NCBI RefSeq assembly: GCF_022759505.1
Contig: NZ_CP094289.1
Coordinates: 434,001 to 498,000 of the forward strand
DNA length: 64,000 bases
Direction: 5' to 3'
Source: Georgenia sp. TF02-10
GTDB taxonomy: Bacteria > Actinomycetota > Actinomycetes > Actinomycetales > Actinomycetaceae
How positions within the stretch are numbered: position 1 is the stretch's first letter; every line of letters begins with the position of its first letter. The notes under the pieces are model-generated. The model did not search any database, was not told the DNA's origin, and saw only the letters and a program-made list of their open reading frames with translations. This document shows positions 37,411 through 45,809 of the stretch, piece by piece. Both the position numbers and the translations under genes were made by a program.

Positions 37411-38243
37411 CCGACATCCTCGAGGTCGACGACCTCACCGTGCGCTTCGAGACCCCGGCCGGCCCGACCGACGTCGTCCGCTCGCTCAGCTTCACGGTCG
37501 GGGAGGGCAGGTCCCTCGGGATCGTCGGGGAGTCCGGCTCCGGGAAGTCGATGACCAGCCTGGCGGTCATGGGCCTGCTGCCGGCGGGCGCCCAGCGGAC
37601 CGGCCGGATCACCCTGGGCGGGCAGGACCTGACCGCGATGTCGGAGGCCATGCTGCGCAAGGTGCGCGGCAACCGGGTGGCGATGATCTTCCAGGACCCG
37701 CTCTCCTCGCTCAACCCGTACTACACGGTCGGGCTGCAGATCGCCGAGGCGTACCGCTCGCACCGCCCGCGGGTCACCCGCCGGGAGGCCCGCCGGGTCG
37801 CCGTCGAGTCGCTCGAGCGGGTGCACATCGCCGACGCCGGCACCCGGGTGGACCACTACCCGCACCAGTTCTCCGGCGGGATGCGCCAGCGGGTGATGAT
37901 CGCCATGGCCCTGTGCATGGAGCCCGACCTGCTCATCGCGGACGAGCCGACCACGGCCCTGGACGTCACCGTCCAGGCGCAGGTGCTCGACCTCCTCGCC
38001 GAGATCCGGCGGGACACCGGCACCTCCCTGGTGTTCATCACGCACGACCTCGCCGTCGTCAGCGAGATCGCCGACGACGTGCTCGTCATGAAGGACGGGG
38101 TGCAGCGGGAGTACGGCAGCGCGGAGCAGGTGTTCTCCGCGCCGCGGGACCCCTACACCCGCGCCCTGCTCGACGCCGTGCCCCGGATCGACGACGAGGT
38201 CACCGACCTGCGCGTGCTCCCCGACCTGGGAGGACGCTCATGA
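37407..38243 (+). CDS. dppD: Peptide ABC transporter ATP-binding protein (DppD-like)
   Basis: 278-aa ABC ATPase. Walker A is GESGSGKSM (an uncommon Met after the Ser), the Q-loop is [16 protein letters not shown], the signature is FSGGMRQRV, and Walker B is [12 protein letters not shown]. The C-terminal oligopeptide-transporter helper region found in DppD is short here, lacking the long Cys-rich extension. Start and stop overlap both neighbours by 4 bases. Confidence 0.9.
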   Translation: MTDILEVDDLTVRFETPAGPTDVVRSLSFTVGEGRSLGIVGESGSGKSMTSLAVMGLLPAGAQRTGRITLGGQDLTAMSEAMLRKVRGNRVAMIFQDPLSSLNPYYTVGLQIAEAYRSHRPRVTRREARRVAVESLERVHIADAGTRVDHYPHQFSGGMRQRVMIAMALCMEPDLLIADEPTTALDVTVQAQVLDLLAEIRRDTGTSLVFITHDLAVVSEIADDVLVMKDGVQREYGSAEQVFSAPRDPYTRALLDAVPRIDDEVTDLRVLPDLGGRS

Positions 38244-38276
38244 CCACCTCGGGGAGGACGCCCATGACCACCTCGG
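38229..38276 (+). repeat. 24-bp tandem duplication carrying Shine-Dalgarno and start codon
   Basis: 38229-38252 and 38253-38276 are near-identical (one difference, TC/CC before ATG). Each holds GGAGGACG followed by ATGACCACCTCGG. The gene therefore has two complete in-frame translation start sites at 38240 and 38264. Confidence 0.8.
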
Positions 38277-39151
38277 CCCCGCTGCTCCGCGCCCGGTCCC
38301 TCGTCAAGGAGTTCAGCACCCGCGACACTGCCGGCCTGTTCGGCCACCGGCGGACCTTCCGCGCCGTCGACGACGTCAGCCTCGACATCGCGGCCGGGCA
38401 GACCCTGGCCCTGGTCGGGGAGTCCGGGTCCGGGAAGTCCACGACCGCCCGGCTCGTCGGCCGCCTCCTCGACGTCACCGCCGGGACCGTGGAGGTCGAC
38501 GGGCAGGACGTGACCGGGCTCAGCGGCAAGGACCTGCACGCCTTCCGCTCCACTGTCCAGTTCGTTTTCCAGGACCCGTACTCCTCCCTCAACCCCCGGC
38601 ACACCGTGGAGCAGATCATCACCGCGCCGCTGCGCTACCAGGGCCGCAAGCCGCCCGGCGGTTCCCGCGCGTTCACCCGGGACCTGATGGACCGGGTCGG
38701 GCTGGACCCGGACCACCACCAGCGCTACCCCCGGCAGTTCTCCGGCGGGCAGGCCCAGCGGATCGGGATCGCCCGGGCGCTCGCGGTCGGCCCGCGCCTG
38801 GTCATCTGCGACGAGGCGGTCTCCGCGCTCGACGTCTCCGTCCAGGCCCAGGTGATCAACCTGCTGCGCCGGCTGCAGCGCGAGGAGTCCTTCAGCTACC
38901 TGTTCATCGCCCACGACCTCGCCGTCGTCCGGACCATCGCCCACCAGGTGGCCGTCATGCACCGGGGCAGGATCGTGGAGGCCGGGCACCGCGACGCGGT
39001 CTTCGACGCCCCGCAGCACGAGTACACCCGCCAGCTGCTGGCCGCCGTGCCCCGGATCCGGCCGGAGTGGGAACGGGCCCGGCGGGAGCGGGAGGCCGGG
39101 CTCCGGGCACCGGTGGACGAGCGGGTGGTGGAGGAGGAGGTCCGGTCATGA
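38240..39151 (+). CDS. dppF: Peptide ABC transporter ATP-binding protein (DppF-like)
   Basis: 303-aa second ATPase of the transporter. Walker A is GESGSGKST, followed by VFQDPYSSLNPRHTVEQI, signature FSGGQAQRIGI and Walker B LVICDEAVSALD (Ala-Val in place of Pro-Thr after DE). The N-terminus reads [14 protein letters not shown] because a 24-bp unit with the ribosome binding site is duplicated; either ATG (38240 or 38264) could initiate. I chose the first because it overlaps the upstream stop (ATGA). The stop overlaps the peptidase gene. Confidence 0.9.
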   Translation: MTTSGRTPMTTSAPLLRARSLVKEFSTRDTAGLFGHRRTFRAVDDVSLDIAAGQTLALVGESGSGKSTTARLVGRLLDVTAGTVEVDGQDVTGLSGKDLHAFRSTVQFVFQDPYSSLNPRHTVEQIITAPLRYQGRKPPGGSRAFTRDLMDRVGLDPDHHQRYPRQFSGGQAQRIGIARALAVGPRLVICDEAVSALDVSVQAQVINLLRRLQREESFSYLFIAHDLAVVRTIAHQVAVMHRGRIVEAGHRDAVFDAPQHEYTRQLLAAVPRIRPEWERARREREAGLRAPVDERVVEEEVRS

Positions 39152-40434
39152 TGACCAGGGAGTACGCCCTGCCCGGCATCTGGGTGCGCGAGCACACCGT
39201 GCCGGTCCCGCTGGACTGGTCCGACCCGGGCAGCCGGCCGATCGAGGTCTTCGTCCGCGAGCTGAGCGACCCGGCGCGCCGCACCGAGGACCTGCCGCTC
39301 CTGCTCTTCCTCCAGGGCGGCCCGGGCGGCAAGGGACCGCGCCCGGTGGACAGGTCCGGCTGGATCGGCGAGGCGCTGCGGCGGTTCCGGGTCGTCCTGC
39401 TCGATCAGCGCGGCACCGGCCGCAGCACCCCGGTGGACGGCTCGGACGTCACCGGCCTGGACGCCGTCGCCGCCGCCGACCTCCTCAGCCACTACCGTGC
39501 CGACTCCATCGTCCGGGACGCCGAGCACGTCCGCCGGACGCTCTACGACGGGCGCCGGTGGTCCACCCTCGGCCAGAGCTACGGCGGGTTCATCACCCTG
39601 ACCTACCTCTCCACCGCCCCCGACGGGCTCGCCGCGTGCTACGTCACCGGCGGCATCCCGGCCGTGCCGCCGGACCCCCGCGTGGTGTACGCCCACACCT
39701 ACGACCGGCTCGAGCGCAAGAACGCCGAGCTCTACGCCCGCTACCCGCACCTGGTGGCGGAGGTCGCCGGGATCGCCGACGTGCTCGAGGCGGAGGACGT
39801 GCGGCTTCCCGACGGCGACCGGCTGACCGTCCGCCGCCTGCAGAGCCTCGGCATCGACCTCGGGATGGGCCCCGGCCCGCAGCGGCTGCACTGGCTGCTG
39901 ACCGAGGCGTTCCGCGCGCCGGGAGTCTTCCAGCCGGCGTTCCTCGAGCAGGTTCAGGTCCGCACCGCGAGCACGGACAACCCGCTCTTCTGGGTGCTGC
40001 AGGAGTTCATTTACGGCGACGGCGCCAACGGCCCGACCGGCTGGGCCGCCCAGGCCGAGCGGGACCGGCGCCCGGCGTTCGCCGAGGACGCCCGCCCGCT
40101 CCTGCTCACCGGGGAGATGACCTACCCGTGGATGTTCACCGAGGTGAAGGCGCTCCGGCCGTTCCGGCCCGCGGTGGAGGAGCTCGCCGCCCGGGAGGTC
40201 TGGAGCGAGCTCTACGCCCCGGACCGGCTCGCCGCCAACGACGTGCCGCTGGCCGCAGCCGTGTACCTGGAGGACATGTTCGTGGCGTCCGCCCTCTCCC
40301 TGCGCACCCTGGACGGGATCGGGAACAGCCGGGCGTGGGCGACGAACGAGTTCGAGCACGACGGGCTGCAGAGCGGACGGGTCCTCTCCCGGCTGATCGA
40401 GCTCGTCGAGGACGATGGAGGAGAACGCCGATGA
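39148..40434 (+). CDS. pip: Proline iminopeptidase-like alpha/beta hydrolase (S33)
   Basis: 428-aa S33 peptidase releasing N-terminal proline (possibly hydroxyproline) from peptides. It has the oxyanion segment LFLQGGPGGKGP, VVLLDQRGTGRS and the nucleophile elbow TLGQSYGGFITL (Ser about residue 147), with the catalytic His near the C-terminus (FEHDGLQSGRV). No signal peptide is present. It is translationally coupled to the transporter ATPase (ATGATG at 39148) and to the following M24 peptidase, so imported peptides are its probable substrates. Confidence 0.88.
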   Translation: MMTREYALPGIWVREHTVPVPLDWSDPGSRPIEVFVRELSDPARRTEDLPLLLFLQGGPGGKGPRPVDRSGWIGEALRRFRVVLLDQRGTGRSTPVDGSDVTGLDAVAAADLLSHYRADSIVRDAEHVRRTLYDGRRWSTLGQSYGGFITLTYLSTAPDGLAACYVTGGIPAVPPDPRVVYAHTYDRLERKNAELYARYPHLVAEVAGIADVLEAEDVRLPDGDRLTVRRLQSLGIDLGMGPGPQRLHWLLTEAFRAPGVFQPAFLEQVQVRTASTDNPLFWVLQEFIYGDGANGPTGWAAQAERDRRPAFAEDARPLLLTGEMTYPWMFTEVKALRPFRPAVEELAAREVWSELYAPDRLAANDVPLAAAVYLEDMFVASALSLRTLDGIGNSRAWATNEFEHDGLQSGRVLSRLIELVEDDGGERR

Positions 40435-41918
40435 CCACCCCGATGACGACACCGACGACCACCCCGACGACGACGCCTCAGCCGACGCCGCCCGCCCCGC
40501 CGCGGCCGCGCTACGCCGGCACCCGGCCCCCCCGGCTCACAGAGGTCCCGGCGTTCACCCGGGCCATCGCCGAGGGCTGGGCTCCCACCACCGTCCCCGC
40601 ACCGGTCCCGCCCGGCGCCGCGGCGGCCGCCGCCGAGCACCGCCGTCGGCTCAGCGAGCAGCTGCCCGGCCGCACCGTCGTGGTCGCCGCCGGCCGGGCG
40701 CCGGTGCGCAGCAACGACACCTCCTACGACTTCCGGCCGGACAGCGACTTCCTGTGGCTCACCGGCTGCGCCGTCGAGGACGCCGTCCTCGTGCTGCGGC
40801 CCCGCGGGAGCGAGCACGACCCCGTCCTCTACCTCCCGGCGTCCGCCCGGCCCGGCGACCACCGGTTCTTCTCCGACGCCGCCCAGGGCGAGCTGTGGGT
40901 CGGGCCGTCGGCCGGGCTGGCGGAGTGGGCGGAGGCGCTCGGCATCCCGGTCCGGCCGCTCACCGAGCTCGACGAGCTCTCCCTCACCGGCGCCGACGCC
41001 GGCCGCCGGGTCGACGAGACGCTGCTCCGGCGCCACGGCATCGCCCGCTCCGCCGAGCTGGCCCGGGTGTGCTCGGACCTGCGGATGATCAAGGACGCCT
41101 GGGAGGTCGGGGAGCTCCGCCGCGCCGTCGACCACACCGTCGAGGGGTTCGCCGCCGTGCTCGCCGAGGTCCCCACGGCCGTCCAGCGGCACGGCGAGCG
41201 GTGGCTGCAGGGGACGTTCGACAGGTACGCCCGCGCCGTCGGCAACGGGCCCGGGTACGCCACCATCGTCGGGTCGGCGGGCCGGTCGGCCACCCTGCAC
41301 TGGGTCCGCTGCGACGGGCCGGTCGAGCCGGACGCCGTCCTCCTGCTGGACATGGGGGTGGAGGAACGCTCCTGCTACACCGCCGACGTCACCCGCACGG
41401 TCCCGCCCTCGGGCCGCTTCTCCCCGGCCCAGCGGCAGGTGCACGACCTCGTCGAGGCCGCGCACCGGGCCGGCCTGAGCCACGTCCGGCCCGGCGCGCA
41501 GTACTCGGACTTCCACTTCGCCGCGATGGAGGTCATCGCCGAGGGCCTGCACGACTGGGGGCTGCTCGGCATGTCGGTCGACGAGGCCCTCTCCCCGCAG
41601 GGGCAGCTGCACCGCCGCTACCTGGTCTGCGGGATCGGCCACCACCTCGGCCTGGATGTGCACGACTGCGCGCACTCCGACTACGAGCAGTACCAGGGCG
41701 CCACCATGGCGCCCGGGATGGTCCTCACGGTCGAGCCCGGGCTGTACTTCCACAGCCACGACCTCACCGTGCCGCCCGAGCTGCGCGGCACCGGCATCCG
41801 CATCGAGGACGACCTGCTCGTCACCGGCACCGGCGCCGAGCTGCTCTCCGCGGCGCTGCCGATCGACGCCGACGGGATCGAGCGGTGGGCGCGGGAGGCC
41901 ATGGGGGTGGGTCGGTAG
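40431..41918 (+). CDS. pepP: Xaa-Pro aminopeptidase (M24 family)
   Basis: 495-aa aminopeptidase P that removes an N-terminal residue preceding proline. The N-terminal creatinase-like domain (FRPDSDFLWLTGC) is followed by the pita-bread metallopeptidase domain. Metal ligands are recognisable in LLLDMGVEE ... YTADVTRT (two Asp), GIGHHLGLDVHD (His), LTVEPGLYF (Glu) and IRIEDDLLVT (Glu). The first 20 residues are a Thr/Pro repeat (TTPTTTPTTTP), possibly disordered. It is the last gene of the GH127/peptide operon, coupled to the iminopeptidase gene (ATGA). Confidence 0.92.
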   Translation: MTTPMTTPTTTPTTTPQPTPPAPPRPRYAGTRPPRLTEVPAFTRAIAEGWAPTTVPAPVPPGAAAAAAEHRRRLSEQLPGRTVVVAAGRAPVRSNDTSYDFRPDSDFLWLTGCAVEDAVLVLRPRGSEHDPVLYLPASARPGDHRFFSDAAQGELWVGPSAGLAEWAEALGIPVRPLTELDELSLTGADAGRRVDETLLRRHGIARSAELARVCSDLRMIKDAWEVGELRRAVDHTVEGFAAVLAEVPTAVQRHGERWLQGTFDRYARAVGNGPGYATIVGSAGRSATLHWVRCDGPVEPDAVLLLDMGVEERSCYTADVTRTVPPSGRFSPAQRQVHDLVEAAHRAGLSHVRPGAQYSDFHFAAMEVIAEGLHDWGLLGMSVDEALSPQGQLHRRYLVCGIGHHLGLDVHDCAHSDYEQYQGATMAPGMVLTVEPGLYFHSHDLTVPPELRGTGIRIEDDLLVTGTGAELLSAALPIDADGIERWAREAMGVGR

Positions 41919-42031
41919 GTCGATCCGGCCCGCCGTGACGGCGCGGCGCACGACGCCGACGGCGCCCGGCCGCGTCGGCCGCCCCGGTGCCCCGGCGTGC
42001 CCGCCCGGCCCGGCCGTGATGGGCTGGCGGG

Positions 42032-43114
42032 ATGCAGGTCGCTGTCGTCGGAGCCGGGATCGTCGGGCTCGCCACCGCCTTCGCGCTGCGGCGGCGGGGC
42101 GCCAACGTCACCGTCGTGGAGTCCGGGCCGCCCGGCGGCGGCCAGTCCGCCGGCCAGGGCCGGATCTTCCGCCACGCGCACGCAGACCCACGGCTCGTCG
42201 CGCAGGTCGTGCGCAGCCGGGCGCTGTGGCGGGAGTGGGAGGACGAGCTCGGCACCGAGCTCGTCTCGCCCGACGGTGCCGTCGCCATCGGCGACGGCGT
42301 ACCCGCCAAGGTCGCGGCGCTCGAGCCGTTCCCCGAGGCGCCGGTGCGCCTGCTCACCCCGGCCGAGCTGGCCGAGCGCCTGCCGGTGCTCGCCGCCTAC
42401 GACGGACCCGCGATGCTCGACGTGCACGGCGGCGCGATCCGGACCCGGGCCGCCGTCGGCGCGCTGGTGGGTCGGCTCGGCGACACGCTGGTCCGCGACC
42501 ACGTCCTCGCGGTCCGGCGGCGCGCGGCCGGCGGCGTCGAGGTCCGCACCGGCACGGACGTGCGGGTCGTCGACCACGTGGTGCTCTGCGCCGGGTCCGG
42601 CACGGCGGGCCTCGCCCGCGGGGTGGGCCTGGACCTGCCGGTCGAGCTCGGCGCGCATGTCCGCCTCACGTTCGAGGTCGACGGCGGCGCCGCGCCGCTG
42701 CCGACGTTCCAGGACGGCAGCGGCGCCTTCGGCGAGACCGGCGTGTACGCGTCCCCGTACCCGGATACGGGACACCTCGCCGTCGGGCTCAGCGGGTCCG
42801 TCCCGGCCCATGCCGACGGCGGCGTCGTGGACCCAGGTGCGCTCGCGGCGCTCGCGGACCGGACCGCCGCCTACGTGCGCCGGGCGCTGCCGGGGCTGCG
42901 GCCGGACCCGGTGGACCACGTGCACTGCTGGGTCACCCGGCTGCCCTGGGGCGAGGACGGCGTGGGCGTCTGGTCCGCCGACGGCGTCACCGCGGTCGCC
43001 GGGCACAACCTGTTCAAGCAGGCCCCGGTGCTGGGCGAGACGCTCGCCGAGGCCGCGCTCACCGGAGAGGTGCCCGCGGACTGGTCGCACGCCGCCCACC
43101 TCGGGCGGGGCTGA
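42032..43114 (+). CDS. FAD-dependent oxidoreductase (glycine/D-amino acid oxidase family)
   Basis: 360-aa DAO-family flavoprotein. The N-terminal FAD motif QVAVVGAGIVGLATAFALRRRG is intact, followed by QSAGQGRIFRHAH, DHVVLCAGSGTAGLARGVGL, and a C-terminal VAGHNLFKQAPVLGETLAEA. It resembles sarcosine/D-amino acid oxidases. Its position between the peptide operon and the amino acid importer suggests an amino or imino acid substrate, perhaps proline- or hydroxyproline-derived, but that is unproven. It has its own upstream gap of 113 bp. A hairpin terminator candidate lies 70 bp downstream. Confidence 0.82.
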   Translation: MQVAVVGAGIVGLATAFALRRRGANVTVVESGPPGGGQSAGQGRIFRHAHADPRLVAQVVRSRALWREWEDELGTELVSPDGAVAIGDGVPAKVAALEPFPEAPVRLLTPAELAERLPVLAAYDGPAMLDVHGGAIRTRAAVGALVGRLGDTLVRDHVLAVRRRAAGGVEVRTGTDVRVVDHVVLCAGSGTAGLARGVGLDLPVELGAHVRLTFEVDGGAAPLPTFQDGSGAFGETGVYASPYPDTGHLAVGLSGSVPAHADGGVVDPGALAALADRTAAYVRRALPGLRPDPVDHVHCWVTRLPWGEDGVGVWSADGVTAVAGHNLFKQAPVLGETLAEAALTGEVPADWSHAAHLGRG

Positions 43115-43452
43115 GGCGGCGCACCCGGTGCCGTGAGGTCGCCTGGTGCCCTGACCGGCACCCGGCGCCCCTGACGGCGTCCCCGGTGCTGGCGGCCAGC
43201 ACGACCTGCCCGGTGGCGGCCACCAGGGACTGCCCGCTCGCGGCCACGGCGCCACGCCCGGTGGCCGTCCGGTGGGGACCAGCGCGTCGACAGCGACCAG
43301 TCATTACCTCGGGGCGATGTCCCAACCGCTGCAGGGGCGCGGGCGGGTGACGCCTGGTGCCTGCCGTCGTGCAGCCTGAACCGTCGTTCGCTCGTTCCGA
43401 CGTTCCGTCGTTCCGTCGCGCGGCAGCGGCCAGCGTGCCAGGACAGATCAGG
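43115..43452. other. 338-bp gap between convergent genes
   Basis: No gene seen. It holds the hairpin at 43186-43202, CCGGTG-rich short repeats, and a CGTTC-rich run around 43380-43420 (CGTTCGCTCGTTCCGACGTTCC). Confidence 0.5.
43186..43202. terminator. Perfect 7-bp hairpin between convergent genes
   Basis: GTGCTGG / CCAGCAC with a 3-base loop lies between the convergent FAD oxidoreductase and DHFR-like genes. There is no T-run, so the terminator role is inferred from strength and position. Confidence 0.45.
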
Positions 43453-44022
43453 TCAAGCCGTCACGCGGGCGGGTCGGTACTGCAGGGCGACCGCCCCCGA
43501 CCGGAGCTCGCGGCGAGCCACGAGCTCGAGCGGGATGCGCTCGCGCAGACCGGCGAGCAACGTCGGCCCGTGTCCGGCGAGGACCGGCTGGACAAGGAAC
43601 TCGTACTCGTCGATCAGTCCCAGATCTGCCAACGCCCGGGGGAGCGTCACGCCGCCGACGTACAGGCCCTCGCCTGGCTCCTGCTTGAGCCGCTGCACCG
43701 CTTGCCCCACGTCACCGCGGACCAGCTCGGCGTTCCAGTCGACCGCGCTCAGCGTGCTCGACACGACGTGCTTCTTCGCCCGGTCGATGGTCTCGGCGAA
43801 CGGGATCTCCCACTCATCCATCCAGTCCGGCCACGTGCCGGTGGCCGGCTGCCGCCACGCCGACTCCATCATCTCGTAGGTCACCCGGCCGAAGAGCAGG
43901 GCATCGGCTCGTGCCATCGCAGCGGTCCAGTAGCGCATCGACTCCTCGTCCGGGGGGAGCCCTGCCTCGTGGTGGCAGCAGCCGTCGAGCGTGACGTTGA
44001 TCGAGTAGCGAAGTGGTCTCAT
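43453..44022 (-). CDS. Dihydrofolate reductase/RibD C-terminal domain family protein
   Basis: 189-aa reductase-like protein. It shows the RibD_C fold pattern: RYSINVTLDGCCHH, YWTAAMARADALLFGRVTYEMM, KHVVSSTLSAVDWNAELV, LYVGGVTLPRALADLGLIDEYEF and a closing strand ALQYRP. Proteins of this type are widespread in actinomycetes and their substrates are mostly unknown. They are not the folate-pathway FolA. The ATG at 44022 follows GGGAGAG. It is monocistronic and faces away from livK across a 400-bp region with a minisatellite. Confidence 0.82.
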   Translation of the reverse strand: MRPLRYSINVTLDGCCHHEAGLPPDEESMRYWTAAMARADALLFGRVTYEMMESAWRQPATGTWPDWMDEWEIPFAETIDRAKKHVVSSTLSAVDWNAELVRGDVGQAVQRLKQEPGEGLYVGGVTLPRALADLGLIDEYEFLVQPVLAGHGPTLLAGLRERIPLELVARRELRSGAVALQYRPARVTA

Positions 44023-44170
44023 CTCGTTGCTCTCCCTTGATGCGCGCCGTGGGGTGCACCGTGCCATACCCGGACGACTGCCGGCGCCGTATTTCTCATC
44101 AGCGCCCCGATCGCACGTGCTCAACACCCGGTGCCCTGGCGCCTGCGGTGCCCTGGCGGCGCGCGGCATC

Positions 44171-44284
44171 GCGACGGCGCACGCTTGGCCCGACGGCGCA
44201 CGCTTGGCCCGACGGTGCGCGCCTGGCCCGACGACGCACGCTTGGCCCAACGACGCACGCTTGGCCCGACGGTGCGCGCCTCGC
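44171..44284. repeat. Six tandem copies of a 19-bp minisatellite
   Basis: Units start at 44171, 44190, 44209, 44228, 44247 and 44266, with a partial seventh at 44285. The theme is CGACGGCGCACGCTTGGCC, with variants such as GGTGCGCGCCTGG recurring in the third and sixth units. There are no spacers, so it is not a CRISPR array. Confidence 0.88.
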
Positions 44285-44364
44285 CCGACGTACGCACCGA
44301 GTGACGAGGTCACAGTTGCATCTCAGTTCCGGCAATGTGACGTGCACCTCACTCCGCGTATGTA

Positions 44365-44375
44365 ATGTGTGACAT
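44365..44375 (+). promoter_or_regulatory. Putative GntR operator upstream of the amino acid importer
   Basis: ATGT-GTG-ACAT is a perfect inverted repeat containing TGTGACA (44368-44374), the same core (reverse complement) as in the hydroxyproline and GH127 promoters. It lies 50 bases before livK. Confidence 0.55.
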
Positions 44376-44380
44376 CCCAT

Positions 44381-44401
44381 CGTCCCGAACCCTCCGGGAC
44401 G
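44381..44401 (+). promoter_or_regulatory. Leader hairpin upstream of livK
   Basis: CGTCCCG / CGGGACG forms a perfect 7-bp stem with a 7-base loop. It is followed by a second small stem, TCCTT / AAGGA, that overlaps the Shine-Dalgarno sequence. These could modulate translation or stabilise the message. Confidence 0.35.
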
Positions 44402-44425
44402 ATCTCCTTGCGGAAGGACAGACCG

Positions 44426-45601
44426 ATGAGGAACCCCTTCTCGCGCCGGGGCCACGCCGCCGTGGCCCTCGGTGCGGTCGCGGCTCTCGCGCTCGGTGCC
44501 TGCTCGGGCGGCGTGGCCGGCGGCGAGGACGCCGCCACCGAGGACGAAGGCCCGATCAGGCTCGGCATGCTCGCGCCGTTCTCCGGCTCCGAGGCCGCCT
44601 TCGGCCCGTACATGGAGAACGGCGCCCAGATGGCGATCGACGAGATCAACGAGGACGGGGGCGTCCTGGATCGTGACCTCGAGCTGGTCACGGAGGACGA
44701 CGCCTGCGACGCCACGAGCGCCACGGCCGCCGCGAACAAGCTCATCACCGCCGGCATCGTCGCCTCCGTCGGCGGGTACTGCTCCGGCGCGACGCTGCCG
44801 ACCCTGCCGATCTTCGCCGACGCCGGCGTGCCGATGGTCATCCCGGCGGCGAACTCCAACCAGCTCGTCGAGGCCGACGAGAACGGCGTCTTCCTCATCA
44901 ACGGCACCGGCGACCAGCAGGCCCAGGCGGCGCTGGAGTGGGCGCAGAAGCAGGGCGCCCAGCGCCTGGCGCTGGTCGACGACAACACCGACTACTCCGC
45001 CGACCTCGCCGCCGCCGTCGCCGAGCAGGCCGCGGAGACCGACATCGAGATCGTCCTGGAGGAGTCCGTCACCGCCGGCGAGTCGGACTACTCGGCCAAC
45101 GTCAACTCGATCCTCTCGGCCGACCCGGACATGGTCTACTGGACCGGCTACTACCAGGAGGGTGGGCTCATCGCCGCCCAGCTGGCCGCGGCCGGCTACG
45201 CCGGCGAGCTGCTCGTCGCCGACGGCACCGTCGACGCGAAGTTCGCCGAGATCGCCGGCGCCGCCGCCCAGGGCGTCGAGGGCACGTTCACCCAGACCCC
45301 GGACATGCTCGAGGGCGCCGAGGACTGGATCGCGCAGTACGAGGAGCGCTACGGCGAGGGCCCCGGCCCGTACTCCACCCAGGCCTACGACGCCGTCCGG
45401 GTCGTCGCCGAGGGCATCGAGGCGGCCGGCGGCACCGAGAGCGAGGCGCTGATCGAGGCCATCCAGAACATCGACGGCCTCGAGCTCTTCTCCGGCCCGC
45501 TGAAGTTCACCGAGGAGGGCACCCTCTCCGCCGGCGGCTTCGCCATCGTCGAGGTCGGCCCGGAGGGCGACTTCGTCCTCCTCGACGACCTCCAGGGCTG
45601 A
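44426..45601 (+). CDS. livK: Branched-chain-type amino acid ABC transporter binding lipoprotein (LivK family)
   Basis: 391-aa type 1 periplasmic-binding-protein fold lipoprotein. The signal peptide ends in ALALGAC (lipobox Cys about residue 26). The ligand-binding part shows RLGMLAPFSGSEAAFGPYMENG, VGGYCSGATLPTLPIFADAG and VYWTGYYQEGGLIAAQL. This HAAT-family module imports branched-chain or other amino acids. With the operator shared with the hydroxyproline genes and a hydroxyproline-type deaminase gene after the transporter, free hydroxyproline or proline is a plausible ligand. Strong Shine-Dalgarno GGAAGGA before ATG 44426. Confidence 0.88.
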   Translation: MRNPFSRRGHAAVALGAVAALALGACSGGVAGGEDAATEDEGPIRLGMLAPFSGSEAAFGPYMENGAQMAIDEINEDGGVLDRDLELVTEDDACDATSATAAANKLITAGIVASVGGYCSGATLPTLPIFADAGVPMVIPAANSNQLVEADENGVFLINGTGDQQAQAALEWAQKQGAQRLALVDDNTDYSADLAAAVAEQAAETDIEIVLEESVTAGESDYSANVNSILSADPDMVYWTGYYQEGGLIAAQLAAAGYAGELLVADGTVDAKFAEIAGAAAQGVEGTFTQTPDMLEGAEDWIAQYEERYGEGPGPYSTQAYDAVRVVAEGIEAAGGTESEALIEAIQNIDGLELFSGPLKFTEEGTLSAGGFAIVEVGPEGDFVLLDDLQG

Positions 45602-45809
45602 CCGGCGCGGGGCCGGGCGGCGGCTGGACGCCGCCCGGACCCCCGTCCGGCTCCCCAGCCGCCGGCTCCCCAGCCGCCGGCTCCCGCCGTCGCCGGCTCC
45701 GTCAGGGCCGGCTCCCGCCGCCGCCGGCTCCCGCCCCGCCCCCATCCCTGCCCGCGTCCAGCCCCTGCCCCGCCCCCGCCCCGCCCCCATCTCCCGGGAG
45801 GCACGTGCC
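45602..45809 (+). other. 208-bp livK-livH spacer with GCCGGCTCCC repeats and a C-tract
   Basis: At least six copies of (A/G/C)GCCGGCTCCC lie between 45640 and 45735. They are followed by a C-rich run (45762-45788) whose complementary strand has four or more runs of four to five G, a potential G-quadruplex. No ORF is credible. Such a spacer may lower expression of membrane genes relative to the binding protein. Confidence 0.55.

Larger units (their letters stand above)
44023..44425. other. 403-bp divergent intergenic region upstream of livK
   Basis: No convincing gene. In order it contains a six-copy 19-bp tandem repeat, a half-site-like AATGTGACG (44335), the TGTGACA operator (44365-44375), a hairpin at 44381-44401, and a Shine-Dalgarno GGAAGGA (44412-44418) that can pair with the nearby TCCTT. 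Confidence 0.6.

Noticed and set aside
44171-44298. CRISPR array
   Set aside because: The 19-bp units are directly adjacent with no unique spacers and no cas genes are nearby.
44027-44365. Short frames translating the minisatellite (GARLARR-type repeats)
   Set aside because: A 19-bp period yields repetitive peptides in all frames; there is no ribosome site or homology.
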